The position numbers and the translations under genes are program-made. Shown piece by piece: positions 43,040-51,795 of a DNA stretch of 64,000 nucleotides; the stretch's first letter is position 1, and each line of letters opens with the position of its first letter. The DNA comes from Devosia sp. Root685. Its GTDB lineage: Bacteria; Pseudomonadota; Alphaproteobacteria; Rhizobiales; Devosiaceae. Where the stretch lies: the NCBI RefSeq assembly GCF_001427875.1, contig NZ_LMHK01000001.1, positions 1,650,892-1,714,891 of the forward strand, in the 5' to 3' direction. The notes under the pieces are model-generated. The model was not told the origin of the DNA. It saw only the letters and a list, made by a program, of their open reading frames with translations, and searched no databases.

Positions 43040-44155
43040 TCAGTTCCGCTGAAACCCAACCGCGCCTTCGCGCCCCGTCTGTCCACGATGCCGCAGCATA
43101 TGATCTGCCAGCACCAGCGCCATCATCGCCTCGCCCACCGGCACAGCGCGAATACCGACACACGGATCATGCCGCCCCTTGGTGATGATATCGACGTCCT
43201 CGTTCCCCACCGTCACCGTCTGGCGCGGCGTGATGATCGAGGATGTCGGCTTCACCGCAAAGCGGCAGACAATCGGGTCGCCATTGGAAATGCCGCCCAA
43301 AATCCCGCCAGCATGGTTGGACAGAAAATACGGCTGATCGGCCCCCGCCCGCATCTGATCGGCGTTTTCGACCCCCGTCAGCGCCGCCGCCCCAAAGCCA
43401 TCGCCAATTTCCACGGCCTTCACCGCATTGATGCTCATCATGGCTGAGGCGAGATCCGCACTCAGCTTGCCATAGACCGGCGCACCCCAGCCCGCCGGCA
43501 CGCCCTCGGCCACGACCTCGATGACCGCACCCACCGAATTGCCGTCCTTGCGGATGCCATCGAGATAGTCGGCCCAAAACGCTGCCGCCTTGGGATCGGC
43601 GCAAAAGAACGGGTTTTCGCCCACCTGATCCCAATCGAAATTGTTATAATCGATCTTGTGCGGCCCGACCTGCACCAGGCTGGCACGAATGGTCACCCCA
43701 GCCAGCACCTGCCGCGCCACGGCGCCCGCCGCAACCCGCGCCGCCGTTTCGCGCGCCGAAGTGCGCCCGCCGCCGCGATAGTCGCGAATGCCATATTTCT
43801 GGTCATAGGTGAAATCGGCATGGCCCGGACGATACTTGTCGCGGATTTCCGAATAGTCCTTGGAGCGCTGGTCGGTATTCTCGATCACCAGCGAAATCGG
43901 CGTCCCCGTCGTGCGCGGCCCATCGGTGCGCTCGTCCTCGAACACGCCCGAGAGGATTTTCACCTCGTCCGCCTCGCGCCGCTGCGTCGTATATTTGCTC
44001 TGGCCGGGCTTCCGCCGATCAAGATCGCGCTGGATGATTTCCGGGGTCAGCGTGATGCCCGGCGGGCAGCCATCGACCACCACGCCCAAAGCCGGCCCAT
44101 GGCTTTCGCCCCAGGTGGTGAAACGGAAAAGCTGCCCGAACGTATTGAAAGACAT
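43040..44155 (-). CDS. aroC: Chorismate synthase (AroC)
   Basis: 371-residue enzyme that converts EPSP to chorismate, the last common step to aromatic amino acids, using reduced FMN. Family segments: the start [40 protein letters not shown] followed by [17 protein letters not shown], and near the end [20 protein letters not shown] and [18 protein letters not shown]. Length is standard. Confidence 0.97.
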   Translation of the reverse strand: MSFNTFGQLFRFTTWGESHGPALGVVVDGCPPGITLTPEIIQRDLDRRKPGQSKYTTQRREADEVKILSGVFEDERTDGPRTTGTPISLVIENTDQRSKDYSEIRDKYRPGHADFTYDQKYGIRDYRGGGRTSARETAARVAAGAVARQVLAGVTIRASLVQVGPHKIDYNNFDWDQVGENPFFCADPKAAAFWADYLDGIRKDGNSVGAVIEVVAEGVPAGWGAPVYGKLSADLASAMMSINAVKAVEIGDGFGAAALTGVENADQMRAGADQPYFLSNHAGGILGGISNGDPIVCRFAVKPTSSIITPRQTVTVGNEDVDIITKGRHDPCVGIRAVPVGEAMMALVLADHMLRHRGQTGREGAVGFQRN

Positions 44156-44202
44156 GACCTGCCCCTTGTTGCCAGCGGTTCTAGGGACGGGAAGGCATCA
44201 GG

Positions 44203-44844
44203 TCAATCGACCTCGACATCCCAGGTGTTTTCCGCCGGATAAAGCGTCATCCGTCCGCCGGCGAAATGGGCAATGACACCCTGCGGAGGCGGCCAGTTCA
44301 TTACTTCCTTGCGCGATGTGCCTTCCACCAGGTGCCAGAGCACCCGCAAGACGCCCCCATGGGCGACGACCACCGCGTGGTGGGTCAATTCCCGCGCAAA
44401 ATCGAGCAGCCGAACCGCCACGTCGTCATAGTTCTCGCCATCCTCTGGGCGAAAATGCCAATAGCTCTCGTCGCGCTCGCCCGGCGCAAAGGCGGCCTGT
44501 TCGCGCGCGATTTCGGCATGCAACCGCCCCTCGAAAGCGCCGAACGAAATCTCGATCAGCCGCTTGTCGTGGATCACCGGCGGCAATTCCACCGCGAACG
44601 CCGCCCGCATGCGGTCCATGGTCTCCGAAGCCCGGCTCAGCGGGGAGGCAAACCAGTTGAGCGAGGCGGGATCGACCCCATCGCGCTCCAGCATTTCGCG
44701 CAGCAGCACGCCATTGGCGTCCGCCTGCCTCTGCCCCTTGCGGTTGAGCGGAATATCCTTGCTGCCCTGATAGCGCTGTTCGCGGTTCCAGTCGGTTTCG
44801 CCGTGGCGAGCGAAGTAAAAGTCCGGCCAATCGTGGGCAGTCAT
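44203..44844 (-). CDS. Histidine phosphatase family protein
   Basis: 213-residue phosphoglycerate-mutase-like protein. The catalytic RHG motif is FARHGETDWNREQRYQG, and the second histidine region reads VVVAHGGVLRVLWHL. A glutamate in EISFGAFEGR is the usual acid. Two ATG codons, 44850 and 44844, are possible and neither has a strong ribosome-binding site. It lies 47 bp beyond the aroC start on the same strand, upstream of it, so they may share a transcript. Substrate unknown. Confidence 0.88.
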   Translation of the reverse strand: MTAHDWPDFYFARHGETDWNREQRYQGSKDIPLNRKGQRQADANGVLLREMLERDGVDPASLNWFASPLSRASETMDRMRAAFAVELPPVIHDKRLIEISFGAFEGRLHAEIAREQAAFAPGERDESYWHFRPEDGENYDDVAVRLLDFARELTHHAVVVAHGGVLRVLWHLVEGTSRKEVMNWPPPQGVIAHFAGGRMTLYPAENTWDVEVD

Positions 44845-45024
44845 GTGCATAAACGCGCCAGCGCGGCGCGACCTTCAGCTAGAAGAAAGAGACGCCGCCA
44901 CCCTAACCAATTTCGCCCGACATACCAGAGGGCAGCAGCGGAAAGCCGCTATGCGGCCAGCCTTGGTCTGGAGTCCTCAGGCGCCTTGTGGCAGAGGTGT
45001 GTCACCTGCCTTTTCGAGGTTCCC

Positions 45025-46452
45025 ATGCCGCTCTCATCCGCCGAAATCGCCGCCGCTCTTAAAACCCTCGTTGGCGCCGATGCCGTCATCAGCGACACGG
45101 CCAGGATGGGCGCCTGGCTCAACGAACCGCGCAAACGCTTCCACAAGACCGCCGCCGCCGTCGTCACGCCGCCCAGTGTCGAAGCCCTGCAAGCCGTCGT
45201 CCGCTGGGCCAATGAAAACCGTGTCGGCATCATCCCCCAGGGCGGCAATACCGGCCTCGTCGGCGCGCAGGTTCCCCTCTATGGCACCGAAGTCATCGTC
45301 AGCCTCGCCCGCCTAGACCGCATTCGCTCCGTCGATACCGCCGCCGGCGTCATGACCGCCGAAGCCGGCGTTATCCTTGAAAACGCCCACAAGGCCGCCG
45401 AAGCCCAGGGCGCCATGTTTCCACTCTGGCTCGCCTCGCAAGGCTCGGCCCGCATCGGCGGCGTCCTCTCGTCCAATGCCGGCGGCGTCAACGTGCTCAC
45501 CTATGGCAATGCCCGCGAACTCACCATGGGGGTCGAAGCCGTTCTCGCCGATGGCCGCCTCTACCGGGGCCTCAATGCGCTGAAGAAAGATAATACCGGC
45601 TACGACCTCAAGGACCTGCTCGTCGGCGCCGAAGGCACGCTGGGCATCATCACCGCCGCAACCCTCAAAATCTTCCCGCTGCCGGAAGACCACGAAACCG
45701 CCCTCGTCAACGTCGCCTCGCCCGAAGCCGCATTGGACGTTTTCCAACTGATGCGCCAGCGCCTCGGCAGCCGCCTCAATGCCTTCGAGCTGATCCCTCA
45801 TATCGGCCTCGATTTCCAGCTGCGCCACGGCATGCTCGACGCCGACCCCACCGCCAGCCCCTCCTCCTGGTATGCGCTGATCGAGGTTACCCGCATGCCC
45901 GGCACGCCACCCGGCGCCCTCCAGTCCGCCCTCGAAGCGACCTTCGAAAAATCCCTGATTTCCGACGCCGTCATCGCCGAATCCCTCGCCGACCGCACCC
46001 GCATGTGGGCCTTTCGCGAGCAAATGAGCGAGTGCCAATCCAAGGAAGGCGCTTCGATCAAGCACGACGTCTCCGTGCCCATCGCCGCCGTCCCCGCCCT
46101 CATCGCCCTCGGCTCAGCCGCCGCCCAACGCCTCTCCCCCGGCATCCGCCCCGTTCCCTTCGGCCACATGGGCGACGGCAACATTCACTTCAATTTTTCC
46201 CAACCCGCCGGCGCTGATTCCAAGGCCTTCATGGCCCAATATGACGAGGCCCTCCACGAGGTCATTTATGAAGTTGTCCTCAAACTCGGCGGCTCCGTCT
46301 CAGCAGAACACGGCATCGGGCAGCTGAAAACGGACCTGCTGAAACAGGTAAAAGACCCCGTGGCGCTGGAGATGATGCGCGCCATCAAGACCGCGCTCGA
46401 TCCCAATGGGATTCTCAATCCGGGAAAGATGCTGGGCTTCGAGCCGTCCTGA
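45025..46452 (+). CDS. FAD-linked oxidase, D-2-hydroxyacid dehydrogenase / GlcD type
   Basis: 475-residue flavoenzyme of the FAD-binding PCMH (VAO) superfamily. Flavin segment IIPQGGNTGLVGAQVP, followed by GGVLSSNAGGVNVLTYGNAR and LKDLLVGAEGTLGIITAATL. The C-terminal substrate domain has PFGHMGDGNIHFNFSQP and SAEHGIGQLK, typical of D-2-hydroxyglutarate and D-lactate dehydrogenases. No GlcE/GlcF partners adjoin it, which favours a stand-alone D-2-hydroxyglutarate dehydrogenase. Start at ATG 45025. Confidence 0.9.
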   Translation: MPLSSAEIAAALKTLVGADAVISDTARMGAWLNEPRKRFHKTAAAVVTPPSVEALQAVVRWANENRVGIIPQGGNTGLVGAQVPLYGTEVIVSLARLDRIRSVDTAAGVMTAEAGVILENAHKAAEAQGAMFPLWLASQGSARIGGVLSSNAGGVNVLTYGNARELTMGVEAVLADGRLYRGLNALKKDNTGYDLKDLLVGAEGTLGIITAATLKIFPLPEDHETALVNVASPEAALDVFQLMRQRLGSRLNAFELIPHIGLDFQLRHGMLDADPTASPSSWYALIEVTRMPGTPPGALQSALEATFEKSLISDAVIAESLADRTRMWAFREQMSECQSKEGASIKHDVSVPIAAVPALIALGSAAAQRLSPGIRPVPFGHMGDGNIHFNFSQPAGADSKAFMAQYDEALHEVIYEVVLKLGGSVSAEHGIGQLKTDLLKQVKDPVALEMMRAIKTALDPNGILNPGKMLGFEPS

Positions 46453-46522
46453 AAGGCATATTGCTCCGGTGGAGCGATATGAGGCGAGAAGGCCATGAGA
46501 GCTACGCTCGAATGGCGGGGGA

Positions 46523-46912
46523 TCACCAACCGATGATGGTGTCGTCGTAGCGCTGCAGCACGCGATCCACGGTGACCAGCCGAAGCCCCTCCACCCGCGC
46601 CTGGGCGAGCATCAGGCGATCAAAGGGATCACCATGCAAATGCGGCAGGCCGCTGACTGCAATTGCATGTTCCGCTAGCACAGGTAGTAGCGCGAACGCG
46701 GCCTGCTCGAAATCCTTGCGCGCGAATTCAGCCGTGATTGGCATCCTGTCACCGCGTCCGAGTGAGGACTTGATGGCGATTTCCCAAAGCACCACTACCG
46801 AGACGAAAACCTCGTTGGCTGGATCGGTGATTAAATCCTGCACGCTCCCCGGAATGCGGTTTGGGCCGACGATGCTCCAGATCGCTACATGGGTATCAAG
46901 AAGAAGACGCAT
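46523..46912 (-). CDS. PIN-domain toxin (VapC-like)
   Basis: 129-residue PIN ribonuclease. Start MRLLLDTHVAIW gives the first catalytic Asp. Further acidic positions are in VVVLWEIAIKSSLGRG, HGDPFDRLMLAQA and LRLVTVDRVL. This belongs to the Sll0205-type PIN subgroup usually paired with Phd antitoxins. Overlaps the antitoxin gene by 17 bp. Confidence 0.9.
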   Translation of the reverse strand: MRLLLDTHVAIWSIVGPNRIPGSVQDLITDPANEVFVSVVVLWEIAIKSSLGRGDRMPITAEFARKDFEQAAFALLPVLAEHAIAVSGLPHLHGDPFDRLMLAQARVEGLRLVTVDRVLQRYDDTIIGW

Positions 46913-47189
46913 CGTCGTCGCCTTTACCCGGCGGGAAGATGTCGCCCTCCTGCATGATTTTGGCGATCTCGACGCTCGTCCGATCCCACTCGTCCCAGTC
47001 GATAGGATCGTATTTGCCCTCGGCCAATCCCAGCCGCCTTGGTTCCAGCCGCTTCTCGGCAATCGGCACGATCCGAGCTGCAGGCTTACCATTGCGTGCA
47101 ATGATGATCTCAGCCTCCGCGCCGCTTTCGACAGCTTCGACAAGTTTTGAGAGCTGTGTCTTCGCCTCAAGCATATTGACTGTGGTCAT
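46896..47189 (-). CDS. Phd/YefM-family antitoxin
   Basis: 97-residue antitoxin. The N-terminal DNA-binding domain reads VNMLEAKTQLSKLVEAVESG, then AEIIIARNGKPAARIVPI, the standard Phd pattern. The acidic C-terminal tail (from about residue 60) would wrap the toxin. Its start lies 13 bp downstream of paired TTAGCTAA palindromes that are likely its operator. Confidence 0.9.
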   Translation of the reverse strand: MTTVNMLEAKTQLSKLVEAVESGAEAEIIIARNGKPAARIVPIAEKRLEPRRLGLAEGKYDPIDWDEWDRTSVEIAKIMQEGDIFPPGKGDDDASSS

Positions 47190-47202
47190 CGCCCGACCTT
47201 CC

Positions 47203-47220
47203 TTAGCTAAGCTTAGCTAA
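47203..47220. promoter_or_regulatory. Tandem palindromes upstream of the toxin-antitoxin pair
   Basis: TTAGCTAAGCTTAGCTAA: two copies of the 8-bp palindrome TTAGCTAA, 10 bp apart (one helical turn), together forming an 18-bp palindrome just upstream of the antitoxin start. Fits co-operative binding of two antitoxin dimers. Confidence 0.75.
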
Positions 47221-47305
47221 TGTAGTCCTGCTCCAAGGCTCATGCAAGCCGGTCACCCGAATGTGCCTTCTTGTAGGGCCAAGACGCCTGCCCCATCTCT
47301 CCCCC

Positions 47306-47863
47306 ATGCTCCTCAATATCAACTTCCTCGACGACACCACGCGTCCACCCGTTCCGGTTCTCGAAAACCTCACCGAGGCCCAGCGCGCGCCCGGCCAGCA
47401 TCTGCGCATGATCCACGATCACCTGCGCGACAATATGGTCACCCTCGGAAAACTCATCGAGCGCGCCAATGCCCGCCAGGCCACCCTCGCCGACATCGCC
47501 GCCGAGACGGACAATATGGCGATGGTCGCCAATTACCGGCGTTTTGGTAATCTCTGCGGCCAGCACTGCGGCATCGTGAATACCCATCACACGATCGAGG
47601 ATCATCACCTCTTCCCCGTGCTCGCCCAGCAAGGCCCCGCCTTCAAAGCCATCGCCGACCGGTTGACCGCCGAGCATGTCGTCGTCCACGAACTGCTCGA
47701 ACGCCTCGTCGATGCGCTCAATGCCCTTGCCAGGGAACCAAGCGAAACCCGCTTCCACGACGCGCGCGAAATCTATCACACGCTCGAACGCGTGCTCCTC
47801 TCCCACCTCGGCTGGGAAGAAGAAGCCATGGGCGACGCGCTGGGGTATTTTGAGATCATGTAG
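47306..47863 (+). CDS. Hemerythrin-like cation-binding protein
   Basis: 185-residue four-helix protein. Histidine and acidic ligands of a di-iron site are visible in HLRMIHDHLRDNM, NTHHTIEDHHLFPVL, AEHVVVHELLERLV and LLSHLGWEEEAMGDAL. The start at ATG 47306 (MLLNINFLDD) is chosen because the preceding residues overlap the toxin-antitoxin promoter. Such proteins sense or buffer oxygen, NO or iron. Specific role unknown. Confidence 0.85.
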   Translation: MLLNINFLDDTTRPPVPVLENLTEAQRAPGQHLRMIHDHLRDNMVTLGKLIERANARQATLADIAAETDNMAMVANYRRFGNLCGQHCGIVNTHHTIEDHHLFPVLAQQGPAFKAIADRLTAEHVVVHELLERLVDALNALAREPSETRFHDAREIYHTLERVLLSHLGWEEEAMGDALGYFEIM

Positions 47864-47986
47864 GCCCCTCACCCGTCTCGGGCTTCGCCCGATCCACCCT
47901 CTCCCCAAGCGGGAGAGGAATGGTGCCCACCTCTTATTCTTCTCCCCCTCGGGGAGAAGGTGGCCCGAAGGGCCGGATGAGGGGGA
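47864..47986. repeat. Mosaic intergenic repeat, type D copy 2
   Basis: GCCCCTCACCCGTCTCGGGC followed by CCACCCTCTCCCCAAGCGGG, then TTCTCCCCCTCGGGGAGAAG and GGATGAGGGGG. It has the same module order as the unit at 6151-6280. It begins 1 bp after the hemerythrin stop and ends 9 bp before the convergent SRAP gene. Confidence 0.85.
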
Positions 47987-47994
47987 TGTCAAAG

Positions 47995-48738
47995 CTAAAA
48001 CAAATCCATCTGCCCACCACCGCCGACAACCTTCTTCGCCTTCACCACCACCGGCTCCGGCTTCTCCTCAGTCACTTCCACGATCAGCCCAGGATCATCA
48101 TCCCGCGCCGAATTGACCCTTGTGGACACCGGATGAAACTTCAAAATCCCATCCTCGAGCGGCAGCGCCATCTGCGCTGCGTCCTCGGCCCGCACCTCGC
48201 GGACATTGAGCCAATCGTCGATCTGCTGGCGCCCCATAAGGATCGCCGGCATCCGGTCATGCACCACCGAAAGCTGCCGATTGGCCGGCACGGTAATGGT
48301 CGCAACGCTGTCGACCTCTTCACCCTCCGGCCCGCTCCAGGTCGCATAAAGCCCGGCCAGCGCCATGGGCTCACCGTCGGCGCGGGTGATATAATAAGGC
48401 CGCTTCTTCTTGTCGGGCCCCGTGTGCCATTCATAGTACCCACTCGCCGGCACCACGCAGCGTCCATGCTTCAGCGCATCGCGAAAGGCCGGTTTCTCGC
48501 GCATGCTTTCGGCCCGTGCATTGATCAGCAGTGGAAATTCGCGCGGGTCTTTCACCCAGCGCGGCACCAGACCCCAGCGCGCAAAATGCCCCTCCCGCCG
48601 TCCGCCCTCTTCCCAGATGGCGGCCACCGGCTGGGTCGGCGCCACATTATAGCGCGGCATCATCGGCAGCGTGTTCAGCAGTTGAAAGAGCTGCGCCATC
48701 ATTTCGGGCGGCAAGGTCACCGCATAGCGTCCGCACAT
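47995..48738 (-). CDS. SRAP/YedK abasic-site DNA-protein crosslink protein
   Basis: 247-residue SOS-response-associated peptidase family (HMCES/YedK) protein. The start MCGRYAVTLPP leaves Cys2 at the N-terminus after Met removal, the residue that forms a thiazolidine with abasic sites. Other conserved parts are YNVAPTQPVAAIW, INARAESMREKPAFRDAL, CVVPASGYYEWH and HDRMPAILM. The ATG at 48738 is fixed by the requirement for Cys2. Confidence 0.94.
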   Translation of the reverse strand: MCGRYAVTLPPEMMAQLFQLLNTLPMMPRYNVAPTQPVAAIWEEGGRREGHFARWGLVPRWVKDPREFPLLINARAESMREKPAFRDALKHGRCVVPASGYYEWHTGPDKKKRPYYITRADGEPMALAGLYATWSGPEGEEVDSVATITVPANRQLSVVHDRMPAILMGRQQIDDWLNVREVRAEDAAQMALPLEDGILKFHPVSTRVNSARDDDPGLIVEVTEEKPEPVVVKAKKVVGGGGQMDLF

Positions 48739-48762
48739 ATTTTCTCTCGCTCGATCGCGCCC

Positions 48763-48782
48763 CCGCTTTCGCGGGAATGACA
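48763..48782. repeat. Half copy of the rhaS-rhaT type A unit
   Basis: CCGCTTTCGCGGGAATGACA matches the right arm of the inverted repeat at 1769-1835. The other arm is missing. It lies in the short divergent gap between the SRAP and Nudix genes. Confidence 0.7.
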
Positions 48783-48851
48783 CGGAGGATTAGAAACGGT
48801 TTGAGGGTACAAGTAGTGCCAGAAGTTCCGAATCGCAAACCAGCTCCGGCC

Positions 48852-49253
48852 ATGACCGACCAACCAAACGCCGCCAGTGTCGGCATCGTACGCCACGGCA
48901 AAATCCTTCTGATCAAGCGCGCCTTTGCGCCCTACCAGAACCTCTGGACCTTTCCGGGCGGCCGCATGGAGCCGACCGAAACCATCGAGCAATGCGCCAT
49001 TCGCGAGGTGCAGGAAGAGCTTGGCCTCACCGTCCGCAATCCGCGCCACGTCATGACCCAGTCCCTCGGCCGCGACGGCACCTATCGCCTCGCCGTCTTC
49101 ACCACCACGGACTATGTGGGCACGGTGAAACCCTCCAACGAAATCCTCGACCACAAATGGGCCGATCCGGGCATGCTGATCGCGCTCCGCACCACGTCCC
49201 GCCTCGATGACGTGATCAAAGAGTGTTTTAAAACCCTGGGCCAAAGCTGGTAG
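48852..49253 (+). CDS. Nudix hydrolase
   Basis: 133-residue Nudix protein with a complete box, G-x5-E-x7-REVQEELGL, within residues 36-58, preceded by FPGG. The start at ATG 48852 (MTDQPNAASVG) gives a standard-length domain. Hydrolyses a nucleoside diphosphate linked to another moiety. The substrate cannot be told. ADP-ribose or an oxidised nucleotide are common for this size. Confidence 0.88.
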   Translation: MTDQPNAASVGIVRHGKILLIKRAFAPYQNLWTFPGGRMEPTETIEQCAIREVQEELGLTVRNPRHVMTQSLGRDGTYRLAVFTTTDYVGTVKPSNEILDHKWADPGMLIALRTTSRLDDVIKECFKTLGQSW

Positions 49254-49300
49254 ATGGCCGGGATGATTACCTTGCTTCCGAATGATCGAGCTTGCGGCCC

Positions 49301-49415
49301 CACCCCCTCCCTCCTCCCCCCTCAAGGGGGAGGTGTCTGGCCGGTGCAAGAGGCGGCATGCAGTCACACACTCGATCGGCACCTCCCCCTTGATGGGGGA
49401 GGATGGGAGGGGGTG
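49301..49415. repeat. Mosaic intergenic repeat, type C copy 4
   Basis: 115-bp type C unit from CACCCCCTCCCTCCTCCCCC to the complementary end GGATGGGAGGGGGTG. Its last three bases, GTG, are the likely start codon of the TIGR02301-family gene, and the preceding GGGAGGGG is a good ribosome-binding site. Confidence 0.9.
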
Positions 49416-49793
49416 TCGGCACCAGCAGTTCTCAAGAAACTGCTCCTCCCCCTCCTCCTCGCCCTCTCCCTTTCTACCCCCGCTCTCGCCATCGACCCGC
49501 CCTATCAGCGCCAGATGGAACGCCTCGCCGAGGTCATGGGCTCGCTCTATTACCTCCAGCCCCTGTGCAAAACCGGCACTGAGGATTGGCGCGCGCAAAT
49601 GTCCGAGTTGATCGCCCTCGACGAGCCCGACGAAGACCGCCGCCAGCGCCTCGCCGGCGCCTTCAACTCGGGCTATACCGGCTTCTCGCGCCTCCACCGC
49701 AATTGCACGCCGGCCTCGCGCGAGGCCCTCAGCCGCCTGCTCTTTGAAGCCCAGCAGCTTGCCCGCACCATCCATACGCGCTTTGCCGAATAG
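49413..49793 (+). CDS. TIGR02301 family exported protein
   Basis: 126-residue protein with a signal peptide (VLKKLLLPLLLALSLSTPAL, cleaved near ALA). The mature core contains DPPYQRQMERLAEVMGSLYY, LQPLC and FNSGYTGFSRLHRNCTPA, matching the alphaproteobacterial TIGR02301 family of unknown function. Start taken as the GTG at 49413 at the very end of the repeat. Earlier in-frame starts would translate the repeat itself. Two conserved cysteines could form a disulfide. Confidence 0.8.
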   Translation: MSAPAVLKKLLLPLLLALSLSTPALAIDPPYQRQMERLAEVMGSLYYLQPLCKTGTEDWRAQMSELIALDEPDEDRRQRLAGAFNSGYTGFSRLHRNCTPASREALSRLLFEAQQLARTIHTRFAE

Positions 49794-49888
49794 GCGGAGC
49801 GGGAAAAAGCTGCAATTGCCTACCTCCCGTTAACCTTCGGCTTACTTCTGCCGCGCCAATGGATGGGGTGCGTGCTACGGGATCAGGT

Positions 49889-50167
49889 ATGAGCACCACC
49901 AAGTCAATCTTCTCGCCCGCCTCTGGCCAGGGTCCGTTCGAACAGGGCCAGGCCGAGCGTCAGATCGCGCTCGAATACCTGGCCGAGGCCTGGAACGAAG
50001 CCGAGGAAGATGGGCTCGAAACCGCCGCTTTGGCCCACGCTTCGCTCTTTGCCGCCCTTGCCACTTTCGTGCGCATGCATGGCGATGAAGCGACTGCCGA
50101 GCTTATCGCGCAGCTGCCCGACCGTATCCGCACCGGCGAATACAATCTCGAGCGCATCCTCCAGTAA
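49889..50167 (+). CDS. Hypothetical protein, 92 residues
   Basis: Small acidic, largely helical protein: QAERQIALEYLAEAWNEAEE, then LAHASLFAALATFVRMHGDEAT and AQLPDRIRTGEYNLERILQ. No signal peptide. Start at ATG 49889 with AGG 3 bp upstream. Convergent with the emrB gene, 12 bp from its stop. I do not recognise a family. Confidence 0.65.
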   Translation: MSTTKSIFSPASGQGPFEQGQAERQIALEYLAEAWNEAEEDGLETAALAHASLFAALATFVRMHGDEATAELIAQLPDRIRTGEYNLERILQ

Positions 50168-50179
50168 CCTCGTCCCGCC

Positions 50180-51748
50180 CTATTCGCCCATGGCGTGAGC
50201 GCGTTCGATCGCCAGCTCTTCCTTGGTCTTTGCCGGCGCGTTCTTGTCCTTCTTGGGTCCGCGCAGCAAGAGGATCAGCGGAATGGACGCCAGGCTCAAC
50301 AGCAGCATCAGCCAGAAATCGTCGAGATAGGCGAGCATCGCCGCCTGTTTCTGCACGAGCCCGTTGACCATGGCGATGATCTGCCCACTCCCCGCAATCA
50401 GCCCCGGCATCTGCGTCTGCACTGCCATGGAATCGACCGTCAGCCGCTCGGCCAGTTCGGCATGGTTCACCTGCATCATATTGGCCAGCACCACCGAGAC
50501 CAGCGAAATGCCGATCCCCTGCCCCATATTGCGCACCAGCGCGAACATGGCGGTGGCGTCGGCCCGCATCGCCGGCGCAATGGTCGCAAAAGCCATGGTC
50601 GAGAGCGGCACGAACAAAAAGCCCATGCCAAAGCCCTGCAGTGCCCCGGTGATGATAACGGGCCAATAGTCCATATCCGGGCTAAAACTGGTCATCTGCC
50701 AGAGCGAATAGCTCATCAGCACTGCCCCGATCAGCATCATGATGCGTGGATCGACCTTGCCGCTCGTCCGCCCCACGATCATCATCGAAACCAGCGTCGC
50801 CGCCCCGCGCGGCGCCATAAGCAGGCCGGTGAAAATCACAGAATAGCCCATCAGGTTCTGCAACATCGGCGGCAGTAGCGCGAGACCCGAAAACAGCGTG
50901 ATCCCCATCACACCCATCAGCACCGAGCCGAGCGAAAAGTTGAAATCCCTAAACATTTTGAGGTCGACGAAGGGCTGCTTGGCCGTCAGCGAGTGCACAA
51001 GGAATACCCAGAGCCCGGCAATGACGATCCCCAGCTCGATCCAGGTTTCGACCGAATGGAACCAGTCATTCTCTGCCCCGCGATCGAGCATCAATTGCAG
51101 CGCGCCGACACCGAGCGCCAGCATGCCAAAACCGAAGAAATCGAAGCGCCGGTTTTTGACTTCGGTCTGGGGCATGAACAGCACCAGCATGGCGACGCAG
51201 AGCACGCCCACCGGCACATTGACCAAAAACACCCAGCGCCAGTCAAAGCTCTCGGTCAGCCAGCCGCCGAGCGAGGGCCCGATGATCGGGGCGACCATGA
51301 TGCCCATGCCATAAATGGCCATGGCCTGGCCGATGCGTTCCTTGGGATTGATGTTGAGCAGCACCGTCTGCGCCAGCGGCGCGATCATGGCGCCGCACAC
51401 GCCCTGCATCACGCGAAACAGCACCATTTCGGGCAGGCTCGAGGCAATACCGCAGAGCGCCGAGGCCACGGTGAACCCGATGACCGCGAACAGAAACAGC
51501 CGCCGCTGCCCCAGCCGGTCGCTCATCCAGCCGGTCATGGGCGTCGCGATAGCCGCCGCCACGATATAGGAGGTCAGAACCCAGGTGATTTCATTCTGCG
51601 ACGCGCCAAGCGAGGCAGACATATGGGGCAGCGCCACATTGGCGATGGTGGTGTCGAGCACCTGCATAATGGTGCCGAGCATCAGCGCGAGAGTGAGCAT
51701 GCCCTTGTTCTTGACGACAAGCGCGGGCTGGGAAAGCGTTTCGGCCAT
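50180..51748 (-). CDS. EmrB-type DHA2 multidrug efflux MFS transporter
   Basis: 522-residue, 14-helix drug:H+ antiporter. DHA2 markers are MQVLDTTIANVALPHMSASL, then ITWVLTSYIVAAAIATPMTGWM, broken here at ATPMTGW, and GPSLGGWLTESFDWRWVFLV. Works with the adjacent EmrA-like adaptor to push compounds across the envelope. Last gene of marR-emrA-emrB on the minus strand. Confidence 0.93.
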   Translation of the reverse strand: MAETLSQPALVVKNKGMLTLALMLGTIMQVLDTTIANVALPHMSASLGASQNEITWVLTSYIVAAAIATPMTGWMSDRLGQRRLFLFAVIGFTVASALCGIASSLPEMVLFRVMQGVCGAMIAPLAQTVLLNINPKERIGQAMAIYGMGIMVAPIIGPSLGGWLTESFDWRWVFLVNVPVGVLCVAMLVLFMPQTEVKNRRFDFFGFGMLALGVGALQLMLDRGAENDWFHSVETWIELGIVIAGLWVFLVHSLTAKQPFVDLKMFRDFNFSLGSVLMGVMGITLFSGLALLPPMLQNLMGYSVIFTGLLMAPRGAATLVSMMIVGRTSGKVDPRIMMLIGAVLMSYSLWQMTSFSPDMDYWPVIITGALQGFGMGFLFVPLSTMAFATIAPAMRADATAMFALVRNMGQGIGISLVSVVLANMMQVNHAELAERLTVDSMAVQTQMPGLIAGSGQIIAMVNGLVQKQAAMLAYLDDFWLMLLLSLASIPLILLLRGPKKDKNAPAKTKEELAIERAHAMGE

Positions 51749-51795
51749 GCTGGCCTCCTGAGGGAAAAGGCGGACGGGCCCTTGGGCCCATCACA

